A DNA stretch of 64,000 nt from Kribbella flavida DSM 17836 (GTDB lineage Bacteria > Actinomycetota > Actinomycetes > Propionibacteriales > Kribbellaceae), in contig NC_013729.1 in the NCBI RefSeq assembly GCF_000024345.1, forward strand, positions 2,418,001-2,482,000. Reading direction: 5' to 3'. Shown here piece after piece: positions 33,769 through 42,177 of the stretch (positions are counted from its first letter, which is position 1; each line of letters opens with the position of its first letter). The notes under the pieces were generated by a model. That model saw only the letters and a program-made list of their open reading frames with translations, made no database searches and was not told the origin of the DNA. Made by a program: the position numbers and the translations under genes.

Positions 33769-34112
33769 GCGGTCGAGCGAGTCAATCGGTGCTGAACGAC
33801 CTTGCGCAGCACCTTCTGGAAGCCTTCTTCGGTGAGCGGTTGCGCTTCCAGTTCCATCGACCAGGCGACCTTCTGCGCCTTGGCGATGTCGGCCCGGGTC
33901 GGGTGCTCCTCGGGTCGTACGACGGCAACACCAAGGAAGTCCAGCACCTGCAGGACCTTGTCCGCCTCCAGCCGCGGCGCGCCGTTCTCGAGCCGGCTGA
34001 GCCACTCGCGGGAGACGCCCGTGGCGGCGGCCACTGCAGCCTGCGAGAGCTGGCGCCGTCTGCGCTCGACGCGGACAGCGGTTCCAAGCTCTTGCATGCG
34101 GTTGCTGGGCAC
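33765..34112 (-). CDS. XRE-family HTH protein, partner (probable antitoxin/autoregulator) of the Fic gene
   Basis: A 115-residue DNA-binding protein. The HTH (about 8-60) reads MQELGTAVRVERRRRQLSQ, then VAAATGVSREWLSRLENG, with a Leu-rich helix VLQVLDFLGVAVV and a C-terminal helical region (FQKVLRKVVQHRL). The arrangement HTH gene then Fic gene matches the 'mobile mystery protein A/B' type pair. GTG 34112 is chosen because AGGGAG precedes it; ATG 34097 lacks a site. Two copies of a palindrome flank its -10 element, which argues for autorepression. Confidence 0.82.
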   Translation of the reverse strand: MPSNRMQELGTAVRVERRRRQLSQAAVAAATGVSREWLSRLENGAPRLEADKVLQVLDFLGVAVVRPEEHPTRADIAKAQKVAWSMELEAQPLTEEGFQKVLRKVVQHRLTRSTA

Positions 34113-34125
34113 GCGGCTCCCTTGC

Positions 34126-34170
34126 GACAGTACTGTCTCAAGATATATCAGTGTGACGGTACCGTCACAA
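34126..34170 (-). promoter_or_regulatory. Promoter with twin GACRGTACYGTC operators for the XRE-Fic pair
   Basis: On the minus strand: TTGTGA (34170-34165), a 17-bp spacer, then TATATC (34147-34142). A perfect 18-bp palindrome TGTGACGGTACCGTCACA (34152-34169) covers the -35 and spacer. A perfect 12-bp palindrome GACAGTACTGTC (34126-34137) covers the start site. Both share the core GACRGTACYGTC, with centres 29 bp apart, as expected for cooperative repression by the HTH protein. Confidence 0.7.
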
Positions 34171-34240
34171 CGGGGGGCCGGTGTGGTGGCTGTTTTGGCG
34201 ACCTGAGGCAGGCCCACCAGAGCTGGACGAAGGCTGCGGC

Positions 34241-34456
34241 CTACAGCCGGGGGGCGCGGCGCTCCTCGACGACCGTCGTGTGGGACGAACGCGAGCGCTG
34301 GCTGTTGAGCACCACGGCCAGGATCAGGCCGATGGCGCCGGCGCCCATCAGGATGTAGCCGACCATGGTGAGGTCGACGCCGCTGATCCGGTCCGACACC
34401 GCGAAGGACAGGATGCCGCCGACCGCGAGCAGGAAGATTCCCGCACCGATACCCAT
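34241..34456 (-). CDS. DUF6458-type small membrane protein
   Basis: A 71-residue protein with two membrane segments (GIGAGIFLLAVGGILSFAV and MVGYILMGAGAIGLILAVV) joined by the conserved SDRISGVDL loop, and a hydrophilic C-tail (RSSHTTVVEERRAP). I recognise this as the short DUF6458 family common in actinobacteria, function unknown. The ATG follows AGGAGG. It stands upstream of the XRE gene on the same strand with its own expression signals. Confidence 0.85.
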   Translation of the reverse strand: MGIGAGIFLLAVGGILSFAVSDRISGVDLTMVGYILMGAGAIGLILAVVLNSQRSRSSHTTVVEERRAPRL

Positions 34457-34845
34457 GACACGCCTCCTAGCGTGAAGCCTCACGGCGGCACAAACGCACC
34501 GCCAGGGATCCGGTGCCCGGCGCAGGTCCGGAGCAAACGGCAGCCACCACGCACAGTGCGGATCGGCGGCTGCCCGCTCACTGCCTGGAGTCGTGAACCC
34601 CGCCGGCTCCGGTACGCCACTGTGGACGCCATCCGGCTCAGCGACAGTGCCGCCGCGCTGGCCGGTCAGCGCGAAACCACTCAGGATCGACACCTTGAGG
34701 CAGCCTTCGACAGGTACCATCGCAGGTAGCCTGGCCCGGCCGTTCCCCCGTGATGGTCGGGTCAGGTCTGCGCGATGTCGAGATCGTCGGGCCGGCTTCG
34801 TCCCCGGGTGAGAAGTGTTTCCGGGATCGACGAAGGAGCAGGGCC
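34457..34845. other. Gene-poor 389-bp interval; possible small remnant
   Basis: No convincing complete gene. A plus-strand stretch at about 34610-34729 reads RYATVDAIRLSDSAAALAGQ and then QDRHLEAAFDRYHRR before a stop. It has coding-like composition but no start or ribosome site, so it may be the tail of a lost gene. The right end holds the GAAGGAG ribosome site of the SDR gene. Confidence 0.4.
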
Positions 34846-35592
34846 ATGTTGCTGGAGAACAAGACCGCGATCGTCTACGGCGGAGGCGGCGCGATGGGCG
34901 GGGCCTTCGCCCGCGCGTTCGCCGCCGAGGGCGCCAGGGTGTACCTGGCCGGGCGCACCGCGGCCAAGCTGGAACGTGTCGCGGCCGACATCACCGCCGC
35001 CGGCGGCTGGGCGTCCACGGCCGTCGTCGACGCGTACGACGCCGAGTCGGTCGCCGGCCACGTCGCGTCCGTCGAGGGGCCGATCGACATCTGCTGCAAC
35101 GCTGTCAGCGTCCGGGAGACCCAGGACGTCGCGCTGACCGCGATGTCGGTCGAGGACTTCGTCCGGCCGGTCGAGGACGCGGCCCGGACCAACTTCGTCA
35201 CCGCGACGGCGGCCGCGCGGCGGATGACCGCGCAGGGCAGCGGCGTGATCCTGATGCTGTCGTCGTCGGCCGCCCGGGAGTCGGGCTTCGAGATGGGCGG
35301 CTTCAGCCTCGCCTGCGCGGCCATCGAGTGCCTGACCCGGTCGCTGGCCGGCGAGATCGGCAAGTACGGCGTGCGCGTGGTCGCGCTGCGACCCAACTTC
35401 ACGCCCCAGACCCACCCGGAGTGGGTGAACCCCGACGACGGCAGCCTGCAGCACTTGATCGACGGGACAGCGCTCGGCAGGCTGCCCGAACTGAACGAGG
35501 TGGCCCGGACCGCGGCCTTCGCGGTGTCCGACCACGCCGGCGCGATGACCGGCGCCGTCCTCAACCTGACCTGCGGGGCGATCGTCGACTAG
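34846..35592 (+). CDS. Short-chain dehydrogenase/reductase lacking the catalytic Tyr-Lys pair
   Basis: A 248-residue Rossmann protein: nucleotide-binding YGGGGAMGGAFA (11-22), VDAYDAES, a DICCNAVS segment in place of NNAG, catalytic-type Ser (LSSSAA, about 139-141), and GVRVVALRPNF. The YxxxK motif reads FSLAC, so Phe153 and Cys157 replace Tyr and Lys. A divergent SDR subfamily with a similar GG-x-ACAAIE segment exists, so this may be a stable variant rather than decay; classic oxidoreductase activity is doubtful. GAAGGAG precedes the ATG. Its TAG stop overlaps the stop codon of the convergent GNAT gene. Confidence 0.85.
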   Translation: MLLENKTAIVYGGGGAMGGAFARAFAAEGARVYLAGRTAAKLERVAADITAAGGWASTAVVDAYDAESVAGHVASVEGPIDICCNAVSVRETQDVALTAMSVEDFVRPVEDAARTNFVTATAAARRMTAQGSGVILMLSSSAARESGFEMGGFSLACAAIECLTRSLAGEIGKYGVRVVALRPNFTPQTHPEWVNPDDGSLQHLIDGTALGRLPELNEVARTAAFAVSDHAGAMTGAVLNLTCGAIVD

Positions 35593-36434
35593 AACTCCTT
35601 GCGGTACCTCGGCTGCCGCGCCGCCGGGCGGTAGCCGAGGGACTCGTAGAGCGCGACGCTGCCGGTGGGGTTCTCCTCGAGGGTCCAGATGCCGGTGGTG
35701 CGAACGCCGTGATCGAGCAGTTGGGCGTGGTTCGCGCGGAGCAGGGCGGAGGCGAGGCCGCGGCGGCGCCAGTCCGGACGGACGCCGACCCACGGGGTGT
35801 CGGCGACGCCATCCTCCTCGATCGCGCTGATCACCCAGCCGACCAGGCGGTCGCCGGCGTACGCCAGGGTCCACAGCTCGTGGTCGCCGAAGTCCTCGGC
35901 CGCTTCACGCTCGAACTCCTCGAAGCTGTCCTGCACGTAGCCCAGCGAGCGGTCGCTGAACACCTCGGCGTTCGCCTCGAAGACCGCGCGGTGGTCCTGC
36001 TCCGAGGCGGCCCGCAGCTCCACCCCGGCCGGCAGGTCGACCATCGGCGCGGCGTCGAGCTCCATCGTGAGCTGCACCCGGGTGAAGGCGACGTGGTAGC
36101 CGGCGGCACGCAGCAACGCCTCGACCGTGGGGTCGTCGTCGCGGGTGTTGCCGCCGAACATCGGCGTCACGTCCGCAGGGTGGCAGGCGAAGTGCTCCCG
36201 GGCTCGATCTTCCAGCTGAGCAAGGATTCGGCGGCCGTAGCCACGTCCGCGCAGTACGGGCTCGACCCAGCCGAGCAGAAGGTAGAGCCGGGTCCCGTCC
36301 GACTCGTCCCACCAGCGCAGCGCTCCGCAACCGACCAGAACCTCGTTGTCGACGGCAACGAGCTCGGGAGTGAAGCCGGCCCGGACGGCGTCCACGCCGT
36401 CGGTCACCTCGATCGCGCGCAGCCGCAGGTCCAT
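35589..36434 (-). CDS. Tandem-domain GNAT N-acetyltransferase
   Basis: A 281-residue protein with two GNAT folds. The N-terminal half has RGRGYGRRILAQLED (acetyl-CoA loop, about 62-76) and the C-terminal half VGVRPDWRRRGLASALL with ENPTGSVALYESLGYRP. Cytoplasmic; substrate unknown. The ATG is at 36434. It converges on the SDR gene with overlapping stop codons, and is divergent from the phosphotransferase gene 51 bp away. Confidence 0.85.
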   Translation of the reverse strand: MDLRLRAIEVTDGVDAVRAGFTPELVAVDNEVLVGCGALRWWDESDGTRLYLLLGWVEPVLRGRGYGRRILAQLEDRAREHFACHPADVTPMFGGNTRDDDPTVEALLRAAGYHVAFTRVQLTMELDAAPMVDLPAGVELRAASEQDHRAVFEANAEVFSDRSLGYVQDSFEEFEREAAEDFGDHELWTLAYAGDRLVGWVISAIEEDGVADTPWVGVRPDWRRRGLASALLRANHAQLLDHGVRTTGIWTLEENPTGSVALYESLGYRPAARQPRYRKEF

Positions 36435-36485
36435 GCCGCCGATTATCACCGTGCGCCGAGCCCGTCGCACCCCGATAATGGCCGG

Positions 36486-37397
36486 ATGCCCACCGCCGCG
36501 GACGACGTCGCCGCCGAGCTCGGACTGTCCGGCGCGAGGCCGACGGCGATGCAGGGCACCGATCCGGCGCATCCCGGCAACGGCAACTGGCTCCTGCGGA
36601 CCGGCGACGGGCAGCCCGTCGTACTTCGTCGCTACCACGTACTCCGCACCGAGCAGGACCTTGCCTTCGAGGCGCGAGTCCTCGCCCACCTCACAGCTCA
36701 CGGCTGGAACGTGCCGACCACCGTCGCCGGCCCGATCCGGTACGACGGACGCTGGTGGGCGGCAACCCGCTTCGTGCCGGGCTGCCCGCATCGCGACGAG
36801 ACTCCGCCGCAACAGGTCGAGCGCGGCGGGTTGCTCGCCCGGCTGCACGCCGATCTGCGCGGGCTGGACCCGGGGCAGCGGCCAGGCTTCTTCCAGGGCT
36901 GCGACCTGCCGGCGATGGGTGACTTCCAGGACTGGGATCTCGGCGTCCGTGCCTTGAGGGAAGTACGCCCCGACCTGGCCGACTGGGCCGACGCGGCGAT
37001 GGCGAACGGCCAGCGACTGGTCGCGCAGTACGGCTTGCTCGAGCTGCCGCAGACGGTTGTGCACGGTGACTTCGCGGAGTGGAACCTGCACTTCGGCGAG
37101 GACGGCGCCTTGGACGGGGTGATCGACTTCGACCTCACGCATCGCGACAGCCGGAGCTGGGAGCTGGTGATCGCCCGCGTGCACCGGTCTCCTGGATTGC
37201 TGATGGGCTATCAGGAGGCGGCGGCCGATCTGGGCATGCCGTTGACCGCCGACGAGCTGGTCGCGATCGAGCCGCTGCAGCAGGTCTTCCGGGTGAACAT
37301 GGTGATGGCCGAGCTGTGGAACGGCCGGCACGCCGGTACCTTCAACCTCAGCACCGTCGAGCGCCAGCTCTCGCGCACCGGCGTCCCCCGCGCCTAG
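36486..37397 (+). CDS. APH-family phosphotransferase
   Basis: A 303-residue kinase-fold protein. The Brenner-type motif is HGDFAEWNLHF (His193, Asp195, Asn200) and the metal motif is IDFDLTH (Asp214, Asp216). The N-lobe has VVLRRYHVL with a probable ATP-binding Arg/Lys position. Family members phosphorylate aminoglycosides, macrolides, homoserine, choline or sugars; the substrate cannot be named. Its TAG stop (37395-37397) lies in the CTAG at the left edge of the palindromic element, so the insertion may have created or preserved this stop. Confidence 0.83.
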   Translation: MPTAADDVAAELGLSGARPTAMQGTDPAHPGNGNWLLRTGDGQPVVLRRYHVLRTEQDLAFEARVLAHLTAHGWNVPTTVAGPIRYDGRWWAATRFVPGCPHRDETPPQQVERGGLLARLHADLRGLDPGQRPGFFQGCDLPAMGDFQDWDLGVRALREVRPDLADWADAAMANGQRLVAQYGLLELPQTVVHGDFAEWNLHFGEDGALDGVIDFDLTHRDSRSWELVIARVHRSPGLLMGYQEAAADLGMPLTADELVAIEPLQQVFRVNMVMAELWNGRHAGTFNLSTVERQLSRTGVPRA

Positions 37398-37563
37398 GGC
37401 GTGTTGATCGATTCCCTGCGTGCTGCGCGGCACCCGGCACGGCACCTCGCCGCACTGGAGCAAAGGCCACGATGGAAAAACATCGAGGCCTTCACTCCAG
37501 CACGCCGAGCCACCGCACCGGGCACCTGCTCGCGACTGCAGGGAATCGATCAACACGCCCTAG
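37394..37563. mobile_element. 170-bp palindromic MITE-like element
   Basis: The ends are a perfect 26-bp inverted repeat (37394-37419 and 37538-37563; outer sequence CTAGGGCGTGTTGATCGATT). The interior continues as an imperfect palindrome to a GGAAAAA apex near 37474-37480, for example CTGGAGCAAAGGCC against GGCCTTCACTCCAG. CTAG is present at both edges and is self-complementary, so it may be the target-site duplication around a GGGCGTG…CACGCCC element. There is no coding capacity. It looks like a non-autonomous derivative of a DDE-transposase IS. Confidence 0.75.
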
Positions 37564-37587
37564 GGCCTGTCGGGGATACTTTCGACC

Positions 37588-38151
37588 ATGCCGATGCTGA
37601 CCCAGCCCGCCCTGGCCGCCGGGACGCTGCGGGAGCTGGAACAACCCCGGTTGACCGGGATGCGACCTTGGCACGAAGGCGACGCTCCAGCCGTCCGGCG
37701 GGCCTTCGCGGGTCCGGAGATCCAGCGCTGGCACGTCCTGCGGATCGATGACGACGACGAGGCGCTCGGCTGGATCGCCCAGTGGCCGCGTCGCTGGGCC
37801 GACGAGGAGGCCGCCAGCTGGGCGGTCGTCGACGAGCAGGACCGCGCCCTGGGCCAGATCGGGCTGCGGGGGATCGACCTCGCCGAAGCCAAGGCCCACC
37901 TCTCGTACTGGCTGCTACCGGAAGCGCGGGGTCGCGGTCTCGCCGTGCGGGCTGTCGGCGTGCTGACCGAGTGGTGCTTCACCACGCTGAAGCTGCACCG
38001 CCTCACCATCGACCACTCGACCCAGAACGAGCAGTCCTGCCGCGTCGCCACCGCAGCGGGTTTCCCCGTGGAAGGCGTCCTGCGCGGATCGATGCTGCAC
38101 GCGGACGGCTGGCACGACGCGCACATTCACGGCCGTCTGGCCGTCGACTGA
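37588..38151 (+). CDS. RimJ/RimL-type GNAT N-acetyltransferase
   Basis: A 187-residue acetyltransferase: LTGMRPWHEGDAPAVRRAF at the start, LSYWLLPEARGRGLAVRAV (acetyl-CoA loop RGRGLA, about 115-120), TLKLHRLTIDHSTQNEQSCRVATAAGFPVEGVLR at the end, the standard order of the RimJ/RimL (Acetyltransf_3) family. Such enzymes act on protein N-termini, amino acids or antibiotics. The ATG lies 24 bp to the right of the palindromic element, which may therefore affect its promoter. The 3' end overlaps the convergent LacI gene by 25 bp. Confidence 0.86.
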   Translation: MPMLTQPALAAGTLRELEQPRLTGMRPWHEGDAPAVRRAFAGPEIQRWHVLRIDDDDEALGWIAQWPRRWADEEAASWAVVDEQDRALGQIGLRGIDLAEAKAHLSYWLLPEARGRGLAVRAVGVLTEWCFTTLKLHRLTIDHSTQNEQSCRVATAAGFPVEGVLRGSMLHADGWHDAHIHGRLAVD

Positions 38152-39137
38152 CCCGGGACCAACGTGCACGGGACCAGGCGCGGCGCCGAGGGCTCGATCC
38201 CTTCCAGCTGGTCGATCAACGCGTGCACGCCGAGGCTGCCCAGCTCAGCGCCGGGGGAGTGCGACGTGGTCAACGGTGGATCCGCCAGCGCGCCCATGTC
38301 CGGCGAGGTGAACGACAGCACCGACAGATCGTCCGGTACGCCGAGACCCGCGCGGGCGAGGCCGGTCAGTACGCCGAAGGCGGCGTACTCGTTCATCAGC
38401 ATCACCGCCGTCACGCGCTCGACGAGCCGCGGCATCAGGCCCTGACCGGCCGGCGCGGTCGGCGCACACTCCAGCAGCAGCGGCTCGAGTCCGCGCTCGG
38501 CGCACAACCGTCGATAGGCCGCCTCCGACCTGACCTTCGGGCCGTACCCGGGCCGTTCGGCGGTGACGAAGGCGATCTCGCGGTGGCCCAGGTCCTGCAG
38601 ATGGTCCAGCGCGTCGGCCACCGAGCGGTCGAAGTCGATGTCGACGTGGACCAGCCCGGCCGGATCACGGGTCCGCCCGATCAGCGCGTACGGCGTACCG
38701 GAGGCGGCGAGCGCGTCGACCCGGGGATCGTCGAGCTTCACCTCCATCAGCACCACACCGTCGACCAGGCCCTGGCCGAGCAGGTCGTGGATCTCCTGGC
38801 CGTCGGTGTCGATCGGCCAGAGCACGAGGTGGTACCCGCGAGCCCGGGCGGCCCGGGCCGCGGAGGTGATGAAGTCGGTGGTTGAGCTGCCGAACCGGTG
38901 CTCCGCGGTCGGGTGCGCCAGAGCCAGGATGCGGGTCTTCCGGCTGGCCAGCGCCCGGGCCAGCTCGTTGCGGTGGTAGCCGAGCTCGGCGACCGCCGCC
39001 TCGACCCGCTGCCGGGTCGCCGGAGTGACCGGCTTGCTGCCGTTCAGCACGAACGAGACGGTGGCGATCGACACCCCGGCCCGTTCGGCGACATCGCGAA
39101 CCGTCGGCACGCAGTACTCCCGGACAGGTCTTGACAT
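38127..39137 (-). CDS. LacI-family transcriptional regulator
   Basis: A 336-residue sugar-responsive repressor. The HTH is at about 12-40 (TVRDVAERAGVSIATVSFVLNG), with hinge helix NELARALASRK. The effector domain follows (IGRTRDPAGLVHVDIDFDRS, LGHREIAFVTAERPG). ATG 39137 is used; GTG at codon 10 (VPTVRDV) is an alternative start. It is divergent from thuA and the Gfo/Idh gene, with a LacI-type palindrome between, so it probably represses that sugar-use operon. Confidence 0.92.
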   Translation of the reverse strand: MSRPVREYCVPTVRDVAERAGVSIATVSFVLNGSKPVTPATRQRVEAAVAELGYHRNELARALASRKTRILALAHPTAEHRFGSSTTDFITSAARAARARGYHLVLWPIDTDGQEIHDLLGQGLVDGVVLMEVKLDDPRVDALAASGTPYALIGRTRDPAGLVHVDIDFDRSVADALDHLQDLGHREIAFVTAERPGYGPKVRSEAAYRRLCAERGLEPLLLECAPTAPAGQGLMPRLVERVTAVMLMNEYAAFGVLTGLARAGLGVPDDLSVLSFTSPDMGALADPPLTTSHSPGAELGSLGVHALIDQLEGIEPSAPRLVPCTLVPGQSTARRP

Positions 39138-39163
39138 GGTGGCCGCGGTCGCGGCTAGGCTCA

Positions 39164-39179
39164 GGTTAACCGTTTTACC
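39164..39179. promoter_or_regulatory. Candidate LacI-family operator
   Basis: GGTTAACCGTTTTACC is an imperfect 16-bp palindrome centred on CG (6 of 8 half-site positions match), as is usual for LacI-family sites. It lies 27 bp upstream of the regulator start and about 48 bp upstream of thuA. Confidence 0.65.
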
Positions 39180-39226
39180 GTCCGTATCACCACTGCCGCC
39201 CGCCGCCTCCAGGAGTGGAGTCCGCC

Positions 39227-39973
39227 ATGCCCGGAACCGACCCCGTCCGCGTCCTCGTCTGGGGCGAGAACCGGCACGAGCAGCGGGACGCTAGCGTCGC
39301 CGCCATCTACCCCGACGGCATGCACACCACGATCAAGCAGGGCATCGAGCAGAACCTGGGCGCCGCCGCGACGGTCGCGACAACCACGCTGGACGAGCCG
39401 GAGCACGGCCTGACCGCCGAGGTGCTGGCCGCTACCGACGTACTGGTCTGGTGGGGACACCTGGCGCACGGGGACGTCGCCGACGAGGTGGTCGAGCGGG
39501 TCCAGCAGCAGGTGCTCGCCGGGATGGGGCTGGTGGTGCTGCACTCCGGGCACTACTCGAAGATCTTCCAGCGGCTGATGGGCACGAGTTGCTCGCTGCG
39601 CTGGCGCAACGAGCGGGACCGGGAGCTGGTCTGGACCGTCGACCCGACGCACCCGATCGCCCAGGGCGTGCCGCAGCCGATCGAGATCGAGGCGCAGGAG
39701 ATGTACGGCGAGTTCTTCGACATCCCGGTGCCCGACGAACTGGTCTTCGTCAGCAACTTCAGCGGCGGCGAGGTGTTCCGCAGCGGCTGCACCTTCCGCC
39801 GGGGGCACGGCCGGATCTTCTACTTCTCGCCGGGCGACCAGGAGTACCCGGTCTACCACCACCAGGCCGTCCGCAGGGTGATCGCGAACGGCGTCGCCTG
39901 GGCCCACCAGGACCGGCCCGCCCGCAAGGCTCCCGAGCTGCGCCGGCACGCGGTCGGAGATTTCAGTGGCTGA
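39227..39973 (+). CDS. ThuA-like trehalose-utilization protein
   Basis: A 248-residue protein of the class I glutamine-amidotransferase-like ThuA fold: [56 protein letters not shown] and [22 protein letters not shown]. ThuA members take part in disaccharide metabolism through keto-sugars; the exact reaction is unsettled. The ATG at 39227 follows TGGAG. It overlaps the dehydrogenase start by 8 bp, which shows coupling. Confidence 0.9.
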   Translation: MPGTDPVRVLVWGENRHEQRDASVAAIYPDGMHTTIKQGIEQNLGAAATVATTTLDEPEHGLTAEVLAATDVLVWWGHLAHGDVADEVVERVQQQVLAGMGLVVLHSGHYSKIFQRLMGTSCSLRWRNERDRELVWTVDPTHPIAQGVPQPIEIEAQEMYGEFFDIPVPDELVFVSNFSGGEVFRSGCTFRRGHGRIFYFSPGDQEYPVYHHQAVRRVIANGVAWAHQDRPARKAPELRRHAVGDFSG

Positions 39974-40964
39974 GCCGCTGCGCATCCTCCAGGTCGGTGC
40001 CGGTGCGATGGGCCGTACCTGGCTGCACACGATCGCCGCCTCACCGGACGCCGAGCTGGTCGGCCTGGTCGATCTCGACCTCGGCCTGGCGCAGCAGGCG
40101 AGCGAGAGTGAGCTGGCCGCGCTGGTGCCGATCGCTCGCTCACTGTCCGAGCTGGTGGACGCCACCGGCGCCCAAGCCGTCGTCAACGTCACCGTTCCGG
40201 CCGCGCACAACGCGGTCAACGAGGAGGCGCTGCGGGCAGGGCTGCCGGTGCTGTGCGAGAAGCCGATCGCGCCGACGGTCGCCGACGCGCAGTACATCGC
40301 GGGCGTTGCCGAGCAGACCGGCCAGTTGCTGATGATCAGCCAGTCGCGGCGGTACCTGAATCAGTTCGCCGCGCTCCGCACCGCGGCCGGCGAGCTCGGC
40401 CGGATCGCGAGCGTGTCCTGCGAGTTCGCCCGCGCACCGCACTTCGGCGGCTTCCGGGAGGAGATGCCGTACCCGCTGCTCGTCGACATGGCCATCCACC
40501 AGTTCGACGCGGCCCGCGCGCTGCTCGGATCGGACCCGGTCGGCGTGTACTGCGAGTCGTACAACCCCGGCTGGAGCTGGTACGCCGGTGACGCGGCCGC
40601 CACCGCGATCTTCGAGTTTCCCGGCGGCGCTCGGTTCGTCTTCCACGGCAGCTGGTGCGCCCCCGGCCAGGAGACGTCGTGGAACAGCCGCTGGCGGGTG
40701 AGCGGCGAGCACGGCACCGCGTTGTGGGACGGCGACAACGCCCCGGTGACCGGTGATCCCGTCGCCGCGGTCCCGGTCGGTGACCAGCCCGAGCAGACGG
40801 CCGGCTCGCTGGCCGAGTTCGTCGGGTGTGTGCGCAGTGGTGCCCCGGCGCAGTCCGACGCGCGCAGCAACGTCGCGTCGCTGGCGATGGTCGAGGCGGC
40901 GGTCCGCTCGGCCACCGAGCGCCGCCGGATCGAGCTGGCCGAGGTGCTGGCCGCGTCGTCCTGA
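39966..40964 (+). CDS. Gfo/Idh/MocA-family oxidoreductase
   Basis: A 332-residue NAD(P)-dependent sugar or inositol dehydrogenase. The Rossmann N-terminus has [17 protein letters not shown] (8-24), VGLVDLD, and the catalytic-region CEKPIAPTV (EKP, about 98-100). The C-terminal alpha/beta domain has [15 protein letters not shown] (HxxD-type catalytic His). The GTG at 39966 is inside the thuA 3' end. With ThuA it probably oxidises a keto-disaccharide or similar, under LacI control. Confidence 0.9.
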   Translation: MAEPLRILQVGAGAMGRTWLHTIAASPDAELVGLVDLDLGLAQQASESELAALVPIARSLSELVDATGAQAVVNVTVPAAHNAVNEEALRAGLPVLCEKPIAPTVADAQYIAGVAEQTGQLLMISQSRRYLNQFAALRTAAGELGRIASVSCEFARAPHFGGFREEMPYPLLVDMAIHQFDAARALLGSDPVGVYCESYNPGWSWYAGDAAATAIFEFPGGARFVFHGSWCAPGQETSWNSRWRVSGEHGTALWDGDNAPVTGDPVAAVPVGDQPEQTAGSLAEFVGCVRSGAPAQSDARSNVASLAMVEAAVRSATERRRIELAEVLAASS

Positions 40965-41012
40965 CGCCCCCGGGCAAGTCCGGAGGTCCGGGAATAGTGG
41001 CGCCACTCCTTC

Positions 41013-41028
41013 GGTTGACATGTCAACC
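41013..41028. promoter_or_regulatory. Perfect 16-bp palindrome upstream of the LLM-flavin operon
   Basis: GGTTGACATGTCAACC is perfectly self-complementary and contains a TTGACA -35-like hexamer. It lies 36 bp upstream of the LLM ATG. MarR- and TetR-type repressors bind such sites; no such regulator is adjacent. Confidence 0.65.
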
Positions 41029-41064
41029 AAGGGAACAGTGTGCGACGAGAGGTGGCGACCGGAC

Positions 41065-42177
41065 ATGCAGATCGGGATCTTCGGGGTGGGCGACGTGGCG
41101 CGCGACCCCGTGAGCGGGCGACAGGCCACCGAGGCAGGCCGGATCAAGGCCGTGGTCGAGTACGCGCAGCGGGCCGAGGAGGTCGGCCTGGACGTCTTCG
41201 CGATGGGTGAGCACCACAACCCGCCGTTCATGCCGTCCTCGCCGACCACCCTGCTCGGCTACGTGGCGGCGCGGACGTCGAAGCTGATGCTGTCCACGTC
41301 GACGACGCTGATCACCACCAACGACCCGGTGAAGATCGCCGAGGACTACGCGATGCTGCAGCACCTGGCCGACGGCCGGGTGGACCTGATGATGGGTCGC
41401 GGCAACACCGGCCCGGTCTACCCGTGGTTCGGCAAGGACATCCGGGACGGCATCGCGCTCGCGGTCGAGAACTACGCGCTGCTGCGCCGGTTGTGGCGCG
41501 AGGACGTGGTCGACTGGGAAGGCAAGTTCCGGACGCCGCTGCAAGGGTTCACCTCGACGCCGCGGCCGCTGGACGGCGTACCGCCGTTCGTGTGGCACGG
41601 GTCGATCCGCAGCCCGGAGATCGCCGTGCAGGCGGCCTTCTACGGTGACGGGTTCTTCCACAACAACCTGTTCTGGCCGAAGCGGCACGTGCGGCAGATG
41701 GTCGGGCTGTACCGGGAGCAGTTCGAGCACTACGGGCACGGGCCGGCCGACCAGGCGATCGTCGGGCTCGCCGCGCAACTGTTCGTCCGGAAGAACTCGC
41801 AGGACGCGATCCGCGAGTTCCGGCCGTACTACGACGCGTCGCCGATCTACGGCGGCGGCCCCTCGCTGGAGGAGACCGTGCGGGACACCGCGTTGCTGGT
41901 CGGCAGCCCGGACCAGGTGACCGAGCGGATCCTGCAGTTCCGCGAGTACGCCGCCGGCGACTACCAGCGGCAGCTGTTCAACGTCGACAGCCTGGGGCTT
42001 CCGCACCGGACCGTGCTGGAGCAGATCGACCAGCTGGGCGAGATCACCGAAGTCCTGCGCAAGGAGTTCGCGGTCGGGCGGCCGGCGCACGTACCGGAAG
42101 CTCCGACGCACGAGTCCCTGAAGGCGGCGAGCCTCGCCGCGGTGGGTGGTCCGCAGAGCGTTGAGGAGGTGCGGTGA
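41065..42177 (+). CDS. LLM-class flavin-dependent monooxygenase (CE1758-type)
   Basis: A 370-residue bacterial luciferase-like monooxygenase that uses reduced FMN: MQIGIFGVGDVARDP at the start, EEVGLDVFAMGEHHNPPF, TSTTLITTNDPVKIAEDYA, GRGNTGPVYPWFG, and VGSPDQVTERILQF near the end. The ATG at 41065 is chosen from the family start and GAGAGG upstream; an in-frame ATG lies at 41020 inside the palindrome. The next gene, an FMN reductase, overlaps or abuts the stop codon, so the two form a two-component monooxygenase. Confidence 0.9.
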   Translation: MQIGIFGVGDVARDPVSGRQATEAGRIKAVVEYAQRAEEVGLDVFAMGEHHNPPFMPSSPTTLLGYVAARTSKLMLSTSTTLITTNDPVKIAEDYAMLQHLADGRVDLMMGRGNTGPVYPWFGKDIRDGIALAVENYALLRRLWREDVVDWEGKFRTPLQGFTSTPRPLDGVPPFVWHGSIRSPEIAVQAAFYGDGFFHNNLFWPKRHVRQMVGLYREQFEHYGHGPADQAIVGLAAQLFVRKNSQDAIREFRPYYDASPIYGGGPSLEETVRDTALLVGSPDQVTERILQFREYAAGDYQRQLFNVDSLGLPHRTVLEQIDQLGEITEVLRKEFAVGRPAHVPEAPTHESLKAASLAAVGGPQSVEEVR

